A stretch of DNA of 64,000 nucleotides. Origin: Mikrocytos mackini. Lineage: Eukaryota > Endomyxa > Ascetosporea > Mikrocytida > Mikrocytiidae. Shown here one piece after another: positions 1 through 10,078 of the stretch. A program made the position numbers and the translations under genes. Where the stretch lies: positions 1 through 64,000 of the forward strand of contig JASNJN010000053.1 in NCBI GenBank assembly GCA_030180075.1. The letters run 5' to 3'. The notes under the pieces are model-generated. The model ran no database searches and was not told the DNA's origin. It saw nothing but the letters and a program-made list of their open reading frames with translations. Numbering within the stretch: the first letter of the stretch is position 1; each line of letters begins with the position of its first letter.

Positions 1-115
1 ATAGGAGAGTCCCGGTGGCAGCCGGGTGAGAATGCGGGCTCGGTTACATAATGACCGAGTTATTTAATTAAATACCCAGTATGTCAAATTAAAAAAATGA
101 TTTTATTTTCATATA
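1..115. other. window-edge stretch, origin unclear
   Basis: The first 50 bases are clearly GC-richer than what follows and resemble in texture the 3' untranslated tail of the retrotransposon fragment near 2560-2610 (a run rich in GGTAGCC/GGCAGCC-like words followed by an AT-rich TTAATTAAAT stretch). This may be the 3' tail of another retrotransposon copy entering from outside the window. No coding potential is seen. Confidence 0.2.
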
Positions 116-669
116 CAATCAAACCTCGATAAGATTTACAAAATCCCGTCTTTCTTCATGTTTTGTAAATGTTACGTGTAGTTTGGGATTTTGTCACGAT
201 ACGACTAGAATTTTGGAAAACCATAAATAAATATTTTATGTATTTTTCAATTATAAAACAGATATAATCCATGGATCGCAAAATTATGATAAATTTTTAT
301 TTCTTCAAGAGTATAAATGATAAAATTTTCATGATTTTGCACTAGGCTATAACTTATAAAATTTATTACTAGAGGTTCCAAATTGGTTCTAACTCTTCTA
401 TTTAAAGTCATATAATATTTGGAATATTGGACCAAGCTATTTCGTTGGAATATTTTTGATAAAATAAATTTTATCCGAGTGTAAATATTAAGAAAAAATA
501 TTTTTTCAATTTTTGATAAATGGATTTCTATGCTATTTTAGCACAGTCTAGTGATTATTTAGTTATTTTCCGAAAAATTAATTTTGAAAAATGGTCTAAA
601 ATGGGTTTTTTTGTAAATCTTACGTGTGTAAATCTTAGAAAATTTGTATATTTTATCGAGGTTTGACTG
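116..669. mobile_element. pogo/Tc1-like MITE (554 bp) with TA duplication
   Basis: The left end reads CAATCAAACCTCGATAA and the right end, read inward, CAGTCAAACCTCGATAA. The terminal inverted repeats match at 16 of 17 bases. Each end is flanked by a TA dinucleotide (114-115 and 670-671), the target preference of Tc1/mariner and pogo elements. Ends beginning CAGTCAA are typical of fungal and animal pogo families. The inside is non-coding and AT-rich, so this is a non-autonomous element. Confidence 0.75.
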
Positions 670-764
670 TAACAAGAAAATATACGTATAATATGCATAT
701 CTATAATTTTATTGTTTTTTGGAATATTTTAGGGATCGTAAAATTCAGTTTAAAAATTAGGTAA

Positions 765-1253
765 AATTCTACTACCCTCGTTATAAGCGATAATTTGTTA
801 TATCCGAAAAAAATTTATAGAAGAAAACAGGCATGTTTGATGACTTCGTTATATCTAGGGTTTAATATGGCGGGTAGCGACCGATTTTAAAATGTATTTT
901 TATATAGGTCTATTATCCAGAAAAATTTTTTAATTTAGATGACAATCTCACTTTTTCTAAATATCAATTTGCGCACTTTTGTTTGATGAAATACCTTCAC
1001 ACACAGCTTAATAATTAATTACCCGTTACCCGGATAATTGAAAATGGTTTTTCTGGGAAAATAAAAACGTCGAAATATTATGAGATTTTTCATTAATTTT
1101 CAGATGAATTAATATAAAGTATACAGTAATATTAAATACTCACGAACAATCATTTTGCGTAATTTTTATGAGTTGTTGTTTTGTATATTGGTTGATTAAT
1201 GCAAGTACCCGTGATCCGTTATTTTAGACCCTAGTTATATCCGGAGTTGACTG
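765..1253. mobile_element. second pogo-like MITE, left end uncertain
   Basis: The right end, read inward from 1253, is CAGTCAACTCCGGATATAAC, followed outside by TA (1254-1255). This is a classic pogo-type terminus. The left end is not clean: near 765-790 there is a CTACCCTCGTTATAAGCGA-like run that could be the degenerate partner. The right end is well supported and the left boundary is a guess. The interval contains no gene. Confidence 0.4.
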
Positions 1254-1255
1254 TA

Positions 1256-1789
1256 TTTGTTAAATTAAATAATTCTATATGAAAGTGGTTTTATAAATAT
1301 GATGTGTAAAATCAATTAAAAACCAATAGGCGAGTCTAATTTCCAAAACATACGTATCACTTGTATTTCATATTTTATAAAGTCGGAACAACAATAAAAT
1401 GCTTTCTTGCTATTAAACTTGTACAAAATCCATCAAATATTTAAATATTTACATAAAATCATGAGACGACATATAAATACCACATCAAAGTCAAAGGATA
1501 AGCAGCGAGGTGTCATATGGATACCGCGCCACAGTCAGATGGAAATGACTGATGTACTCTATGGGTATCCAAACACAGTTAAACCCAAAGAGTTTTAGTT
1601 ATTGGTATATCTAATTGTCTGAATATCATTCAATTATGCATAATTAATATTTCCATTAAAAATTTGTAATTTTGGTGGAATTTGGTTGGGTATTAAATGG
1701 AATGTCGCCAAAATTCGCAGCTATGATCAAAATTCACTTTGGTTTAATATTATTGCAAAATATTTAAAATATCAAGTTATGGTTTTGTC
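1256..1789. other. non-coding AT-rich stretch
   Basis: No conserved frame, RNA gene or complete repeat can be recognised here. A 63-codon frame at 1407-1598 has no recognisable features and is probably chance. Confidence 0.5.
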
Positions 1790-1878
1790 CACGGATTAAT
1801 CCGGATTAAACCGTTTTTCTATGGATTTATCCAGCGTCTCGGACAAAACCTTTTATCCGCGGACTAAACACAACCCTG
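1790..1878. repeat. terminus of a CAGGGTTG hAT-like repeat family
   Basis: Read inward from 1878 the sequence is CAGGGTTGTGTTTAGTCC followed by GCGGATAAAA. Almost the same end occurs at 35947 (CAGGGTTGGTTTTAGTCC then ACGGATAAAA) and related ends at 4165 and 26121. The subterminal part is rich in GGATTAAACC-type words shared by those copies. The left end of this copy was not found. It abuts the retrotransposon fragment directly, so one interrupted the other. Confidence 0.5.
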
Positions 1879-2610
1879 TGTCCAAGTTGCCAACATGGTT
1901 ATACGTAACCATGGTCTGGGCGATAAGATTACTCTATCAATGATGGGTAAGAAGATTGTCAGATCCACAGATGGATTCGATTTGCTCCTTGACCAGAGAG
2001 TCTGGAGCAAAGAGATACATGGCAAAAGGACGTCGCATCTCCCAGATATAATCTGTGTAGACACGAAGCAACGGGGAGTAACGATACTCGAAGTTGCGGC
2101 GGCCGCAGAGGACCTCATTGGGGTTAAACAATGGGACAAGGCGACAAAATATGAAGAACTCAAGGAGTCCCTAAAAGGGAAGTACCCTGGGTTCAGAGTC
2201 CGATCCCTTCAGCTCGTTGTAGAACAATTGGGAATCCTTACCAATCAGTCCATCCAACACCTGAAGACATTTAGGCTGTGCACTAAGGATCGGAACCCTA
2301 ATAGGGGCACAAAGAACAACGTCTCCAGTATGGAGAACGTTGTTTCAAAGATCCTGAACGTGTGCCTCAAAGGCTCGCTCAGAATCTATGCCTGGTTTAC
2401 AGGTAGGGACCCCAAAGGGGTGAGCAAGCGGGAGTTGCTCGAGGTACCCGAAGAGAAGAGTCCCAGAGACGTTCTTCCCGAGGCCTTTCACAACAAGTTG
2501 TTGGAAAGCTTCGGAGAACAGAAATGGCGTAAAACCCTGACCTTGAGTGGTCTTTAGGAATTCGGGGGTAGCCGAGGAAGGCTGAAGTGGCCAGCCATTG
2601 AGGCAGAAGT
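1879..2610 (+). pseudogene. 3' fragment of an R2/R4-type non-LTR retrotransposon (restriction-like endonuclease domain)
   Basis: An open frame of about 220 codons (from the first Met at 1895 to the stop at 2555-2557) encodes only the C-terminal end of a LINE polyprotein. It has an RNHGL run resembling the RHN motif after the CCHC finger of R2-type proteins. This is followed by the restriction-like endonuclease signature: PD in SHLPDIICVD (about residue 49), then EVA in VTILEVAAAAED. The family would need a full reverse transcriptase upstream; none is present, so the copy is 5'-truncated, as usual for LINEs. The Met at 1895 is not a real start. The frame itself has no stop, so the insertion is fairly young. 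The untranslated tail runs to about 2610 and butts against the MULE relic on the other strand. Confidence 0.7.
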
Positions 2611-3576
2611 TATAATTAAATAATTTTGTCGAACAATAAAAATAAACTTTATATCAGAAATATCCGAAAGTGGAAGGTGTTTTAAGAAGTAGATTAAGTT
2701 CCTTAACAAATTTAAAGTCGGTCTTTTAGTCAATGTCAATTTCTTTGCTTTGTTCCAGATTTTTTTAACGAAATGGAAATATCATCCGAGAAACTCTACT
2801 AAGGGGTGAATACTATGTATAGATTTGAAAATATTCTTTTCGAAATCAGTGTGTACGAGACGCCACTGAGGCCGGAAATCGTTAGTTTTCATTAGATTGT
2901 CAATTGTAAGAAATATAATCTTATAAAGAAGGAATGACTTTGACGACATGAGAACAAACAGACATGGTATAGATTGAAATGAACTCTGATCGTAATAATG
3001 AATTATGAGAAGTTGGTAGTACTGTTTGGGACAAGGACGAAAAGTGCCGTCGACGTATATTTGATTTGATTGTGATAGAATACGCAATTGGAAGAGTGAA
3101 CCCATAATAAGAAACGATTCAGGGCGTGACTTTTCCACGTTATAGAATGAACCGTAGTGCTGTGTAAAAGGAATGGGTTGTGCTTATGGATCATTCAATG
3201 AGAGGTTTATCATTGATGTATAAAGATTCTCCATAAAAATGGAATCCGATGGGAAGTTCATACTACGTGTAGTTGCTAAATGATATTTAACTTGATTTTC
3301 TGTCAAGCTAAAACCATTTCTTCGAAGATTCTCTGAGTGAAACGAAAAGGGTCGGTTGATATTAAGTAAAATTAATCCATGAATTTTAGTAGTAGAGTTC
3401 AAACATTCTTGAGTTCTAATTAACTTGTAATTGGCTATATCACAGGTGTGTAAATTACGAGAATGAATAGGTATTAAAGATGAGGCCAATTCCCCGTTAG
3501 AACACCTTTTTAAAATGCTGAATAGCATGAACGATTCCTCTTGACAATATAGTTCTACGAGTTCCGAGTTGTACAA
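2554..3576 (-). pseudogene. MULE transposase relic with in-frame stops
   Basis: Three open pieces lie in one frame on the minus strand (3576-3184, 3138-2782 and up to about 2615), separated only by stop codons. The middle piece has the MULE DDE-domain start, IYVDGTFRPCPKQYYQL, where the D is the first catalytic acid. Next come conserved PCLFVLMSSKS and a DFEK run carrying the second acid. The third piece has the downstream FHFVKKIW helix. The upstream piece has Cys/His spacing compatible with a FLYWCH-type zinc finger (CSNGEL ... HTCDI). The catalytic Glu region is missing where the LINE tail begins, and the N-terminus runs into the repeat at about 3555. It is a decayed transposase, unrelated in detail to the better copy at 26504. 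Confidence 0.7.
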
Positions 3577-3960
3577 TTACTCGAGTTTCGAGTTCGTGAT
3601 TTTGGACCGAGTCGAGTATTCGAGCGAGTTATTATAATAATAAAATAATAAAATAGCAAGAAAAACAGGATAATAAATAAATCAATCGCCAAATATAAGT
3701 TCTCAAATTCGTCGAATCTTAAAGTTTTGCCAAAATACCGTCTGAAATTACATTTTTATCGCTTTTTAAAACTAGAAAAATTTTATGTCTAACTAATTGC
3801 TACATTTTGGTAGTAAATCTACAAGTTTCTATAAAATATTTTCCCTACTTAGCTCGACCTAGAATTCGAGTCGAGTTCGAGTTGTGTTTTGGTCTCAACT
3901 CGGAGCGAGTACTCGCCTCGAGCCGAGTCGAGGGGAAACTCTACTTGACAAGCATCTGTA
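3555..3960. repeat. GAGTCGAG-rich inverted repeat element
   Basis: Both ends carry dense GAGTT/CGAGTCGAG words (3565-3630 and 3850-3940) in inverted relation, with an AT-rich centre. This is MITE-like, but I could not pin exact ends or a target duplication. It interrupts the MULE relic, whose frame dissolves near 3555. Confidence 0.45.
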
Positions 3961-4094
3961 TGACACAAAATCATTTTTAGAATTATTTTGAACATATAAA
4001 TATGTCCTTAATATAGAAGTTTTCTATGTAGTTGGTCTATAATATAATTTATTTAAGATTTTAACACAAAATATTTCGATGTGATAATTATAAT

Positions 4095-4296
4095 TAGGAT
4101 TCGGAAAATATGTGACAAAAAACGACAAAATATGTGAATAATATGTGATTATTAGAGATTATCAGGGTTGGTTTTAGATCCAAGGATACTCAGATATGGG
4201 ATACCTAAAAATTTCCCCGAATTTATAGAGGTTTTTGCGTCGAATTTCACTCAAAATATGTGACAACAAGTTTTGTCACACATATTCCGAACCCCA
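4095..4296. mobile_element. hAT-like MITE, TAGGGG family copy A (202 bp)
   Basis: The left end is TAGGATTCGGAAAATATGTG and the right end, read inward, TGGGGTTCGGAATATGTGTG. The flanks are ATTATAAT (4087-4094) and AATATAAT (4297-4304), a 7 of 8 match to an 8-bp target duplication, as expected for hAT elements. It is the most diverged of four copies in this window (also 6759, 34457, 37146). A CAGGGTTGGTTTTAG word inside (4165) suggests a further truncated repeat within it. Confidence 0.65.
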
Positions 4297-4689
4297 AATA
4301 TAATGTTTAAGTGAATTAAATTTTACAAAACCATAGTAGATTTAATCTTTCACTAGTCATTTTTTAATTAGACAAATGAATTTATTAATTTTTAATTTTA
4401 AAAAACTAAAATTTTATTTAAATAGTTACATAAAAAACAAACCTATGTTAGTTCAGGAAGGATTTGCGAAAATTGTTAATATTCTTTTGACCATAATTTA
4501 ATAATTTGTTATTCGGCCAAATTGAAATTGGTTTGAAACAAAATGCAGCCCATGGGCTGGCCAAGCAAAACGAAGCCCAATTTATATTTATTCTCCATAA
4601 AACGACAAAATAACTATCTGTGTCAATATATAAAGGCATTTGGTTCGAGATGGAAAAAGAAAAGTACGATTACAAACCATTATTTTATG

Positions 4690-6046
4690 TTCACAAAAGG
4701 TTTACGACATATTCGTTTTCCTTGAAGACGTTCCTAAGTATTTTCGGAATTTCAAAGAACAGACACACAACACTACTTAAAATGAAAAACAAGAATTTCA
4801 ATCAGGACAATACTTTATGGGGAGGGCGCGAATGACTCTTAAACAGGAGATTCTTGAGGAGAAGATAAAAAGGTTTATAAAAACGGTGCCAACTATAGAA
4901 AGCTACAATTCAAGAAATAAAATAGAAAACAAAGACCGTCTTTTCTTACCAGCCACACTTTTTATAAAACAACTTTACAACACGTATATTAAAGAACAGG
5001 GTCAAGGTTTTAGTTGTAACTACTGGGTTTTATATTCTATATTTCATAATTTCTTTAATATAAGTTTTAGAAGCCCAAGGACCGACATGTGATCTATGCT
5101 ACAACTTAAATTTAAAATTTTCCTCAACTAAAAACAAAACCGCAAGAAGAAAAAGATAAAACAAAGCTCAGGGTACATCTAACAGAAGCAAACAACTTCT
5201 ATGAGCTTCTTAATCAGACGCGTGAAGACACAGCTCAGGTGGTAAACTTTAATTTGATGAAGAACCTACCTATTCCCAAACTAAATATTAATAGCCATAT
5301 ATTCGAGTCACATAGCTTTATACGTATTTGGCATTATCAACATAAAGAACAGCAAGGAAACTCCTTCATTTTAATGTTGGAATGAGGCCCATATACGCAA
5401 AGATTCTAACACAGTTGCTTCATTGATGTGGTATTACTTACTCAATACTTTGAAAGATAACACACAAACAGTACATTTATTATGTGATGCTGCACCAGGA
5501 CAAAATCGCAACTTCTCATTACTTAAAATGTTGTGTATATTTGCATTAAAATATAATAAGAGAGTAAGCTTGTACTTTCCAACGCGCGGGCATAGTTATA
5601 TGCCTGCAGATAGGAAGTTTGGAGTGCTGGAAAGGGAATTCAAGAAATGTGAGGACATATTGACACAGCAAGATTATCTAGAGTCTATTGCTAACTAGGG
5701 AGAATGTTTAGATATATTTAAAACCGGAGTAAAGATTTACAATTGGAACGATGTTGAAAATCATTTCTTTAAACACTACAAAAGAAAATAAAGATTGCTA
5801 CAATTAAAGAAGTTACTATTTATTTTGAAAAATAGGAGTTTCTCAGAGTCTGTTAGGTTTGCGAAAATATTATTTTTCAGTAATATGAGGAAGAATATAT
5901 GTGATCTGATACCAAAAGAAAATGTCGTTTATAACAAGCCGGTAGAAGATAAAATTAAAGCAGTTGAAAAATTATATCACACAATTGGAATTTTAAAAGA
6001 AGGTAAGGTTGAAAATTTGATAAACGAGTTAAAATTAAATATATAA
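4690..6046 (+). pseudogene. broken DUF7869-like transposase copy
   Basis: Pieces in different frames line up in order with the nearly intact protein at 58146-59786. The first (about 4700-4835) carries LSIFGISKNRHTTLLKMKN. The second (4835-5092) carries LFLPATLF and SPRTDM. The third (5423-5698) carries LLCDAAPGQNRNFSLLKML and GHSYMPADRKFGVLEREF. The fourth (5795-6046) is the C-terminal tail. Between 5092 and 5423 the match survives only as stop-ridden sequence. At least two frameshifts and several stops are present. It is a paralogue of the later copy rather than a recent duplicate, since many residues differ. Confidence 0.75.
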
Positions 6047-6758
6047 AAAGGTAAAAATAATTCCATTATGTTAAATTTCATATAATTTTTATATTTGACA
6101 TTTATTATTACATCATATTTCCATTATTGTTTAAAACTTTGTCATGTCTAATTCTATATTCATCTAATACTTTTTAGAATGCAATCTACATTATCTCACA
6201 AGATTTTCTAATATCATCTCTATTTAAATCTCTAACGATACCCATAAGAAATACCTCTTAGTTATCTAAATAAACCATATATCCTAAATGAGATTAATCA
6301 AAAGAACGAATAAATAAATATCGTTGGCATCTCTTTAATAATCTTTGGAATATATCGACACTCTGTCAATACTGTCTGTTCTATGCCGGCGGGTAACCTT
6401 AAGATCTCTATTTGAGTGTGAGTTTGTAGCCCAAAGTTGCCCATGTATATAGAGGTTCGAATTAATAACCATTCTATACACGACCCCACGCTGTAGTGTT
6501 TAAAGTTTCAATTCTTCACATCGTCGGAGTTTAAGGGAATTAATTTGATCCCCTTGTTCTTGCAATGTCTATTTGGTCCCGCATATTAGAAACAGTAGTT
6601 CTCCTTACGTTGATGTGTTCTCTGTGTTTCTAAATCCGGAAGTTTAAAATTTTATGATTAAACGATCAAGAAATGATGTAAGCAAAATATAATAAGACTG
6701 GAAATTTATTCCTACAGATTAACATGATATTTGAATATACTGGTGAATGTGTAATAAG
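6047..6758. other. non-coding AT-rich stretch
   Basis: Nothing recognisable. A minus-strand frame at 6298-6489 lacks any family signature. Confidence 0.5.
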
Positions 6759-6940
6759 TAGGGGTCGGAAAATATATGATTATATATGATTTTGTCAAAA
6801 TCTCATTATTATTTCGAATTTTCAATAAAATAAAATAAAATATATGAATTCCTTCAAATCGAAGATATTATGGGTTGAAAATTTCCAGAAATTTGGCAAA
6901 ATATATGATTTGGTAAAAATCATATATTTTCCGACCCCTA
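6759..6940. mobile_element. hAT-like MITE, TAGGGG family copy B (182 bp)
   Basis: The terminal inverted repeats are perfect over at least 20 bases: TAGGGGTCGGAAAATATATG at the left and the same sequence read inward from the right. The flanks are GTAATAAG (6751-6758) and GTAATATG (6941-6948), a 7 of 8 target duplication. It is non-coding and the best reference for the family's ends. Confidence 0.85.
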
Positions 6941-7206
6941 GTAATATGACATATTAGAGATCTTTGTAAAATAACCTCATTTTGATATCAAAACAGAATA
7001 ACCCCCTTTTTATCTCATTGTAAAAAGAAATTATTTCCCTCTAAACCAATAATAAATTTAAATCAATGATTAGTGGTAATAACCAAACAGAAACGAATGT
7101 TAAACCAAGATAAAAACACAAATAATATAGTTATTGAATATTATTTCTTCGTACTATAAATAAAAAAATAAATATGGCCTCATCTTGAAACAAATGCACA
7201 CATATA

Positions 7207-7531
7207 TAGTCTTCCTTGGTTAAAAGCGGTTTTATAAGAACATAACTCTTTAATATCGTCAAAAACAGGGGCCTGCCACTTTAATTTCCATAAATGTGAT
7301 GTTAAAAGTATACCGAAAACTCAAATCTAAAAATGAGCCAAATGTCAGCACATAAGTTATGTACTTCAAAAAATTATGGTACAACAAAAGTATATCGAAA
7401 ATACTGATCTTTTTGTGAATACTGTTATATGTCATCAATAGAAGGATTTAAGACATCATTCAAATTTCACCTGGTTAATATCAAATAAAATTGAAAATTA
7501 CCAAGAATGTTCTTTTAACCAGGGATGACTG
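7207..7531. mobile_element. pogo-like MITE (325 bp)
   Basis: The left end is TAGTCTTCCTTGGTTAAAAG and the right end, read inward, CAGTCATCCCTGGTTAAAAG, matching at 17 of 20 bases. Both are flanked by TA (7205-7206 and 7532-7533). It is non-coding inside. Confidence 0.65.
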
Positions 7532-7691
7532 TATTTTTATTTGGATAACTTTTTTATAGCTGATATCTTATGAAAAAATTAACAACGCAGAGAACCCTAC
7601 CAAGATACACAGGATTCATTTACAATAACAATAATTGGCACCAAATAAACATTATATCTTTTGATTTCTTAATATGTCAATTTTAAAATAA

Positions 7692-7764
7692 ACGCGTGTG
7701 GCATAGTGGCTAGTGCGTCCGGTTAAGGTCTGGAAGATCCAAGGTTCGAATCCTTGCTCGCGTA
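7692..7764 (+). tRNA. tRNA with anticodon AAG (Leu by the code), short variable loop
   Basis: A full cloverleaf can be drawn. The acceptor is ACGCGTG against CTCGCGT with one T-T mismatch. The D stem is GCAT/GTGC. The anticodon stem TCCGG/CTGGA encloses the loop TTAAGGT. A 5-nt variable loop (AGATC) follows, then the T arm CAAGG-TTCGAAT-CCTTG. The A box TGGCATAGTGG (7699-7709) and the B box GGTTCGAATCC are both intact, and a T-run follows at 7765 as a Pol III stop. U33 is followed by AAG, which reads CUU leucine codons. Leucine tRNAs normally have a long class II variable arm, which is missing here. The body looks more like Arg or Pro tRNAs, so identity is uncertain although gene status is strong. 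No intron is seen. Confidence 0.85.
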
Positions 7765-8007
7765 TTTTTAATTTTTACAACAATTTATTCCCTAGCTATC
7801 GACGCTATATCTTATACGATTAACGAACCAACTTCTTTTTCACTTCTTCGGCGTTGCGGTTTCGATGCAAATTCCGTTTTTTGTTAAATGACATTAAAAT
7901 AGAATTATAGGTATGTATGATCTAACAACCATGTTTTGAGAAACTCAGGTTTTTATAAGCACATTTACAACCTTCACGACTAATTTTTCTTTTTGAAAAT
8001 ATTTCCC

Positions 8008-9987
8008 ATGGTAATCGAGAACCAAACGATCGTCAAGTTATTCAAACAAGTAAACAACCAATGGAATTCCGGAGTAGTTGGATATTTATCATTCGATTCT
8101 GAAACGAATGTCACGTCGTCTATTACACATCTGATCATCAGGGACCGCGAGGCTTCAAAGATAATACTTAACACACAGTTCAACCAACTAAGCGAGTTCA
8201 CTACTATGGACAGCACGCTCATTGAACTTTCTACCAGTGAGAATAGTTACGCAATTTCCTTTCGTGACGAGCGAATCCGAAACGAAGTGTACACCTTAAT
8301 CGAAGAGTACAGAACAGCACCCGCCTTAGCACTAGCCGCAGAAATTAAGGAACTGGACAAAAACCTCAATTTAACGAAAATAAACGCTCTTGTGAAGGAA
8401 AAGGATTACATTCTTCTCCTTTACTTTTACTCAAAAATACTCGGTATTGATGTAAATAGTATTGGGAGTAAAAGAAACACCAGAAAAACAAACATTAAAT
8501 GTTTGTTGCCACAAAGTCTATGTGAAATGGCAATTTTAAAGATAAAACCTTCTTCAATACAAAAGCTATTAGACTTGGAAGGCCCTTTATGGATTCTACA
8601 AATGCTTGATTTCATTTTTGGTACAAATTTTCTGGACATTTATATGCTCCAAACGAAGAGCAAATTATGGTTTCGTTTTTGCACAATTCAGTTTCAATGT
8701 GACTTAAATTTAAAAGCTGTTTTAGCTGCGTTTAGAAGAATGGTAAACAAAAAACACAAAGTAGGATTATTTAGAAAGAACTTCGATACATTAATAGAGC
8801 GCACAAACATTCAATTACTCCAAGAACTTATTAACAATGAAGCTTTTCAGTTGAAGGAGTTTAAAAGATACGGAAAGGAATGTTTTGAAAGCTTTATTAA
8901 AACGGAAAAATTAGAAAACGTGGGGGACTATGTAAAATTAATGATAGATTTACTTTGGTTGGTGTCACAAATAAGAAACAAAGATACTTTAAAAAAGAGA
9001 TGTGGCGAGGCATTTGTTATAGAGGAGGAACTTGTGTACGTTTACGAGCTTGTTAAAATAGTATCTGACAATAGAAGTAACCTTGCCCCGGCAACTAACT
9101 ACCAGATTGTTCACTTGGCAGAAGAGTATATAGAAAATATATTAAAACTATACAGTTCGGATACGATTACACCTTATTTGCGGGCATTGGGAATACCCAA
9201 CTCTAACTTTTATCTCGCCGGAGAAGACATAATAAAAAACAGTCAAAATCTTCTTTATAGAAACAATAGCAACCATATAGACGATGTTAATTCGAGTAAA
9301 GACGCTTTAGAACACATAACATCTATACTATTTTCAGACAAGCTTCCGGAAGGACTTGATGAAATACATTACACTTCTTACGTAGAGATAATATGTAGGC
9401 TTATGAAAACAAATTACCCATTGTCTTTTAACAACTATCTAAAGTCTGTGGAAAGAATAAGTATACAAACTGCGAGTTTCAAAACTTTGTTTTTTAAGCG
9501 GTATTTTAAAACAATATTCAAAAGAAGTGATACAGTTTTAGAATTCAATAAAAATGTAGAAATAAAGATAAGACATCAACTGGAAATATTGAGGATATTG
9601 ATAGATTTATACTGGAGTTCATTTAAGATGAATATAGACGATAAGATATTAACAGAGTATAAAATAACAGACTATAAAAACAATATCATAAATTGCGTCG
9701 ATGTATTTACTATGTTAGATAACATTATGTACATTACTGAAATGGAAGAACTAATGAAGAACGATAAAATTATGTCCAAAGTTATTGAAGTGTTCAGTTC
9801 AGTGTTGAATGGAGTTAAAAATGAAATAAACACAGGGATGAGAGTAAAACTTGCTAAAATTACATGTATAGCAAATAAAATAAAATTCATAGAAAAGAGT
9901 AAAACAGTTTTTTCGTTACAAATTAATAAGCTTTTACACACCATTATAAATAACTTGCAAATAATGGGAAGAGAGTTGAGTACATAA
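8008..9987 (+). CDS. PP4 regulatory subunit 3 (SMEK/Psy2-like)
   Basis: This 659-residue protein is probably the substrate-targeting subunit of protein phosphatase 4, which acts in the nucleus in the DNA damage response and cell-cycle control. Residues 1-100 fit the family's PH/EVH1-type domain: VKLFKQVNNQWNSGVVGYL at the start, a Ser/Thr-rich middle, then the closing YAISFRDERIRNEVYTLIEEY-type helix. After a linker comes a long all-helical region like the family's armadillo-like core, including LWILQMLDFIFG. It is shorter than animal members, lacking their acidic C-terminal tail. I start it at the ATG at 8008, preceded by TTTCCC; the frame opens slightly upstream without ATG. It is convergent with the next gene, the stops lying only about 90 bp apart. 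The family assignment is by pattern recognition and moderately sure. Confidence 0.65.
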   Translation: MVIENQTIVKLFKQVNNQWNSGVVGYLSFDSETNVTSSITHLIIRDREASKIILNTQFNQLSEFTTMDSTLIELSTSENSYAISFRDERIRNEVYTLIEEYRTAPALALAAEIKELDKNLNLTKINALVKEKDYILLLYFYSKILGIDVNSIGSKRNTRKTNIKCLLPQSLCEMAILKIKPSSIQKLLDLEGPLWILQMLDFIFGTNFLDIYMLQTKSKLWFRFCTIQFQCDLNLKAVLAAFRRMVNKKHKVGLFRKNFDTLIERTNIQLLQELINNEAFQLKEFKRYGKECFESFIKTEKLENVGDYVKLMIDLLWLVSQIRNKDTLKKRCGEAFVIEEELVYVYELVKIVSDNRSNLAPATNYQIVHLAEEYIENILKLYSSDTITPYLRALGIPNSNFYLAGEDIIKNSQNLLYRNNSNHIDDVNSSKDALEHITSILFSDKLPEGLDEIHYTSYVEIICRLMKTNYPLSFNNYLKSVERISIQTASFKTLFFKRYFKTIFKRSDTVLEFNKNVEIKIRHQLEILRILIDLYWSSFKMNIDDKILTEYKITDYKNNIINCVDVFTMLDNIMYITEMEELMKNDKIMSKVIEVFSSVLNGVKNEINTGMRVKLAKITCIANKIKFIEKSKTVFSLQINKLLHTIINNLQIMGRELST

Positions 9988-10078
9988 AAAGTACACGTTT
10001 TAAATAAATAATAATTAAAAAGCTAGTTCAATTTACTTTCGCTAAAATAACAAGAATAAAGGATTTGTTGTAATTTTC

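Noticed and set aside
1-60. rDNA fragment at the window start
   Set aside because: It is GC-rich but I cannot match it to conserved rRNA helices, and it resembles a retrotransposon tail more.
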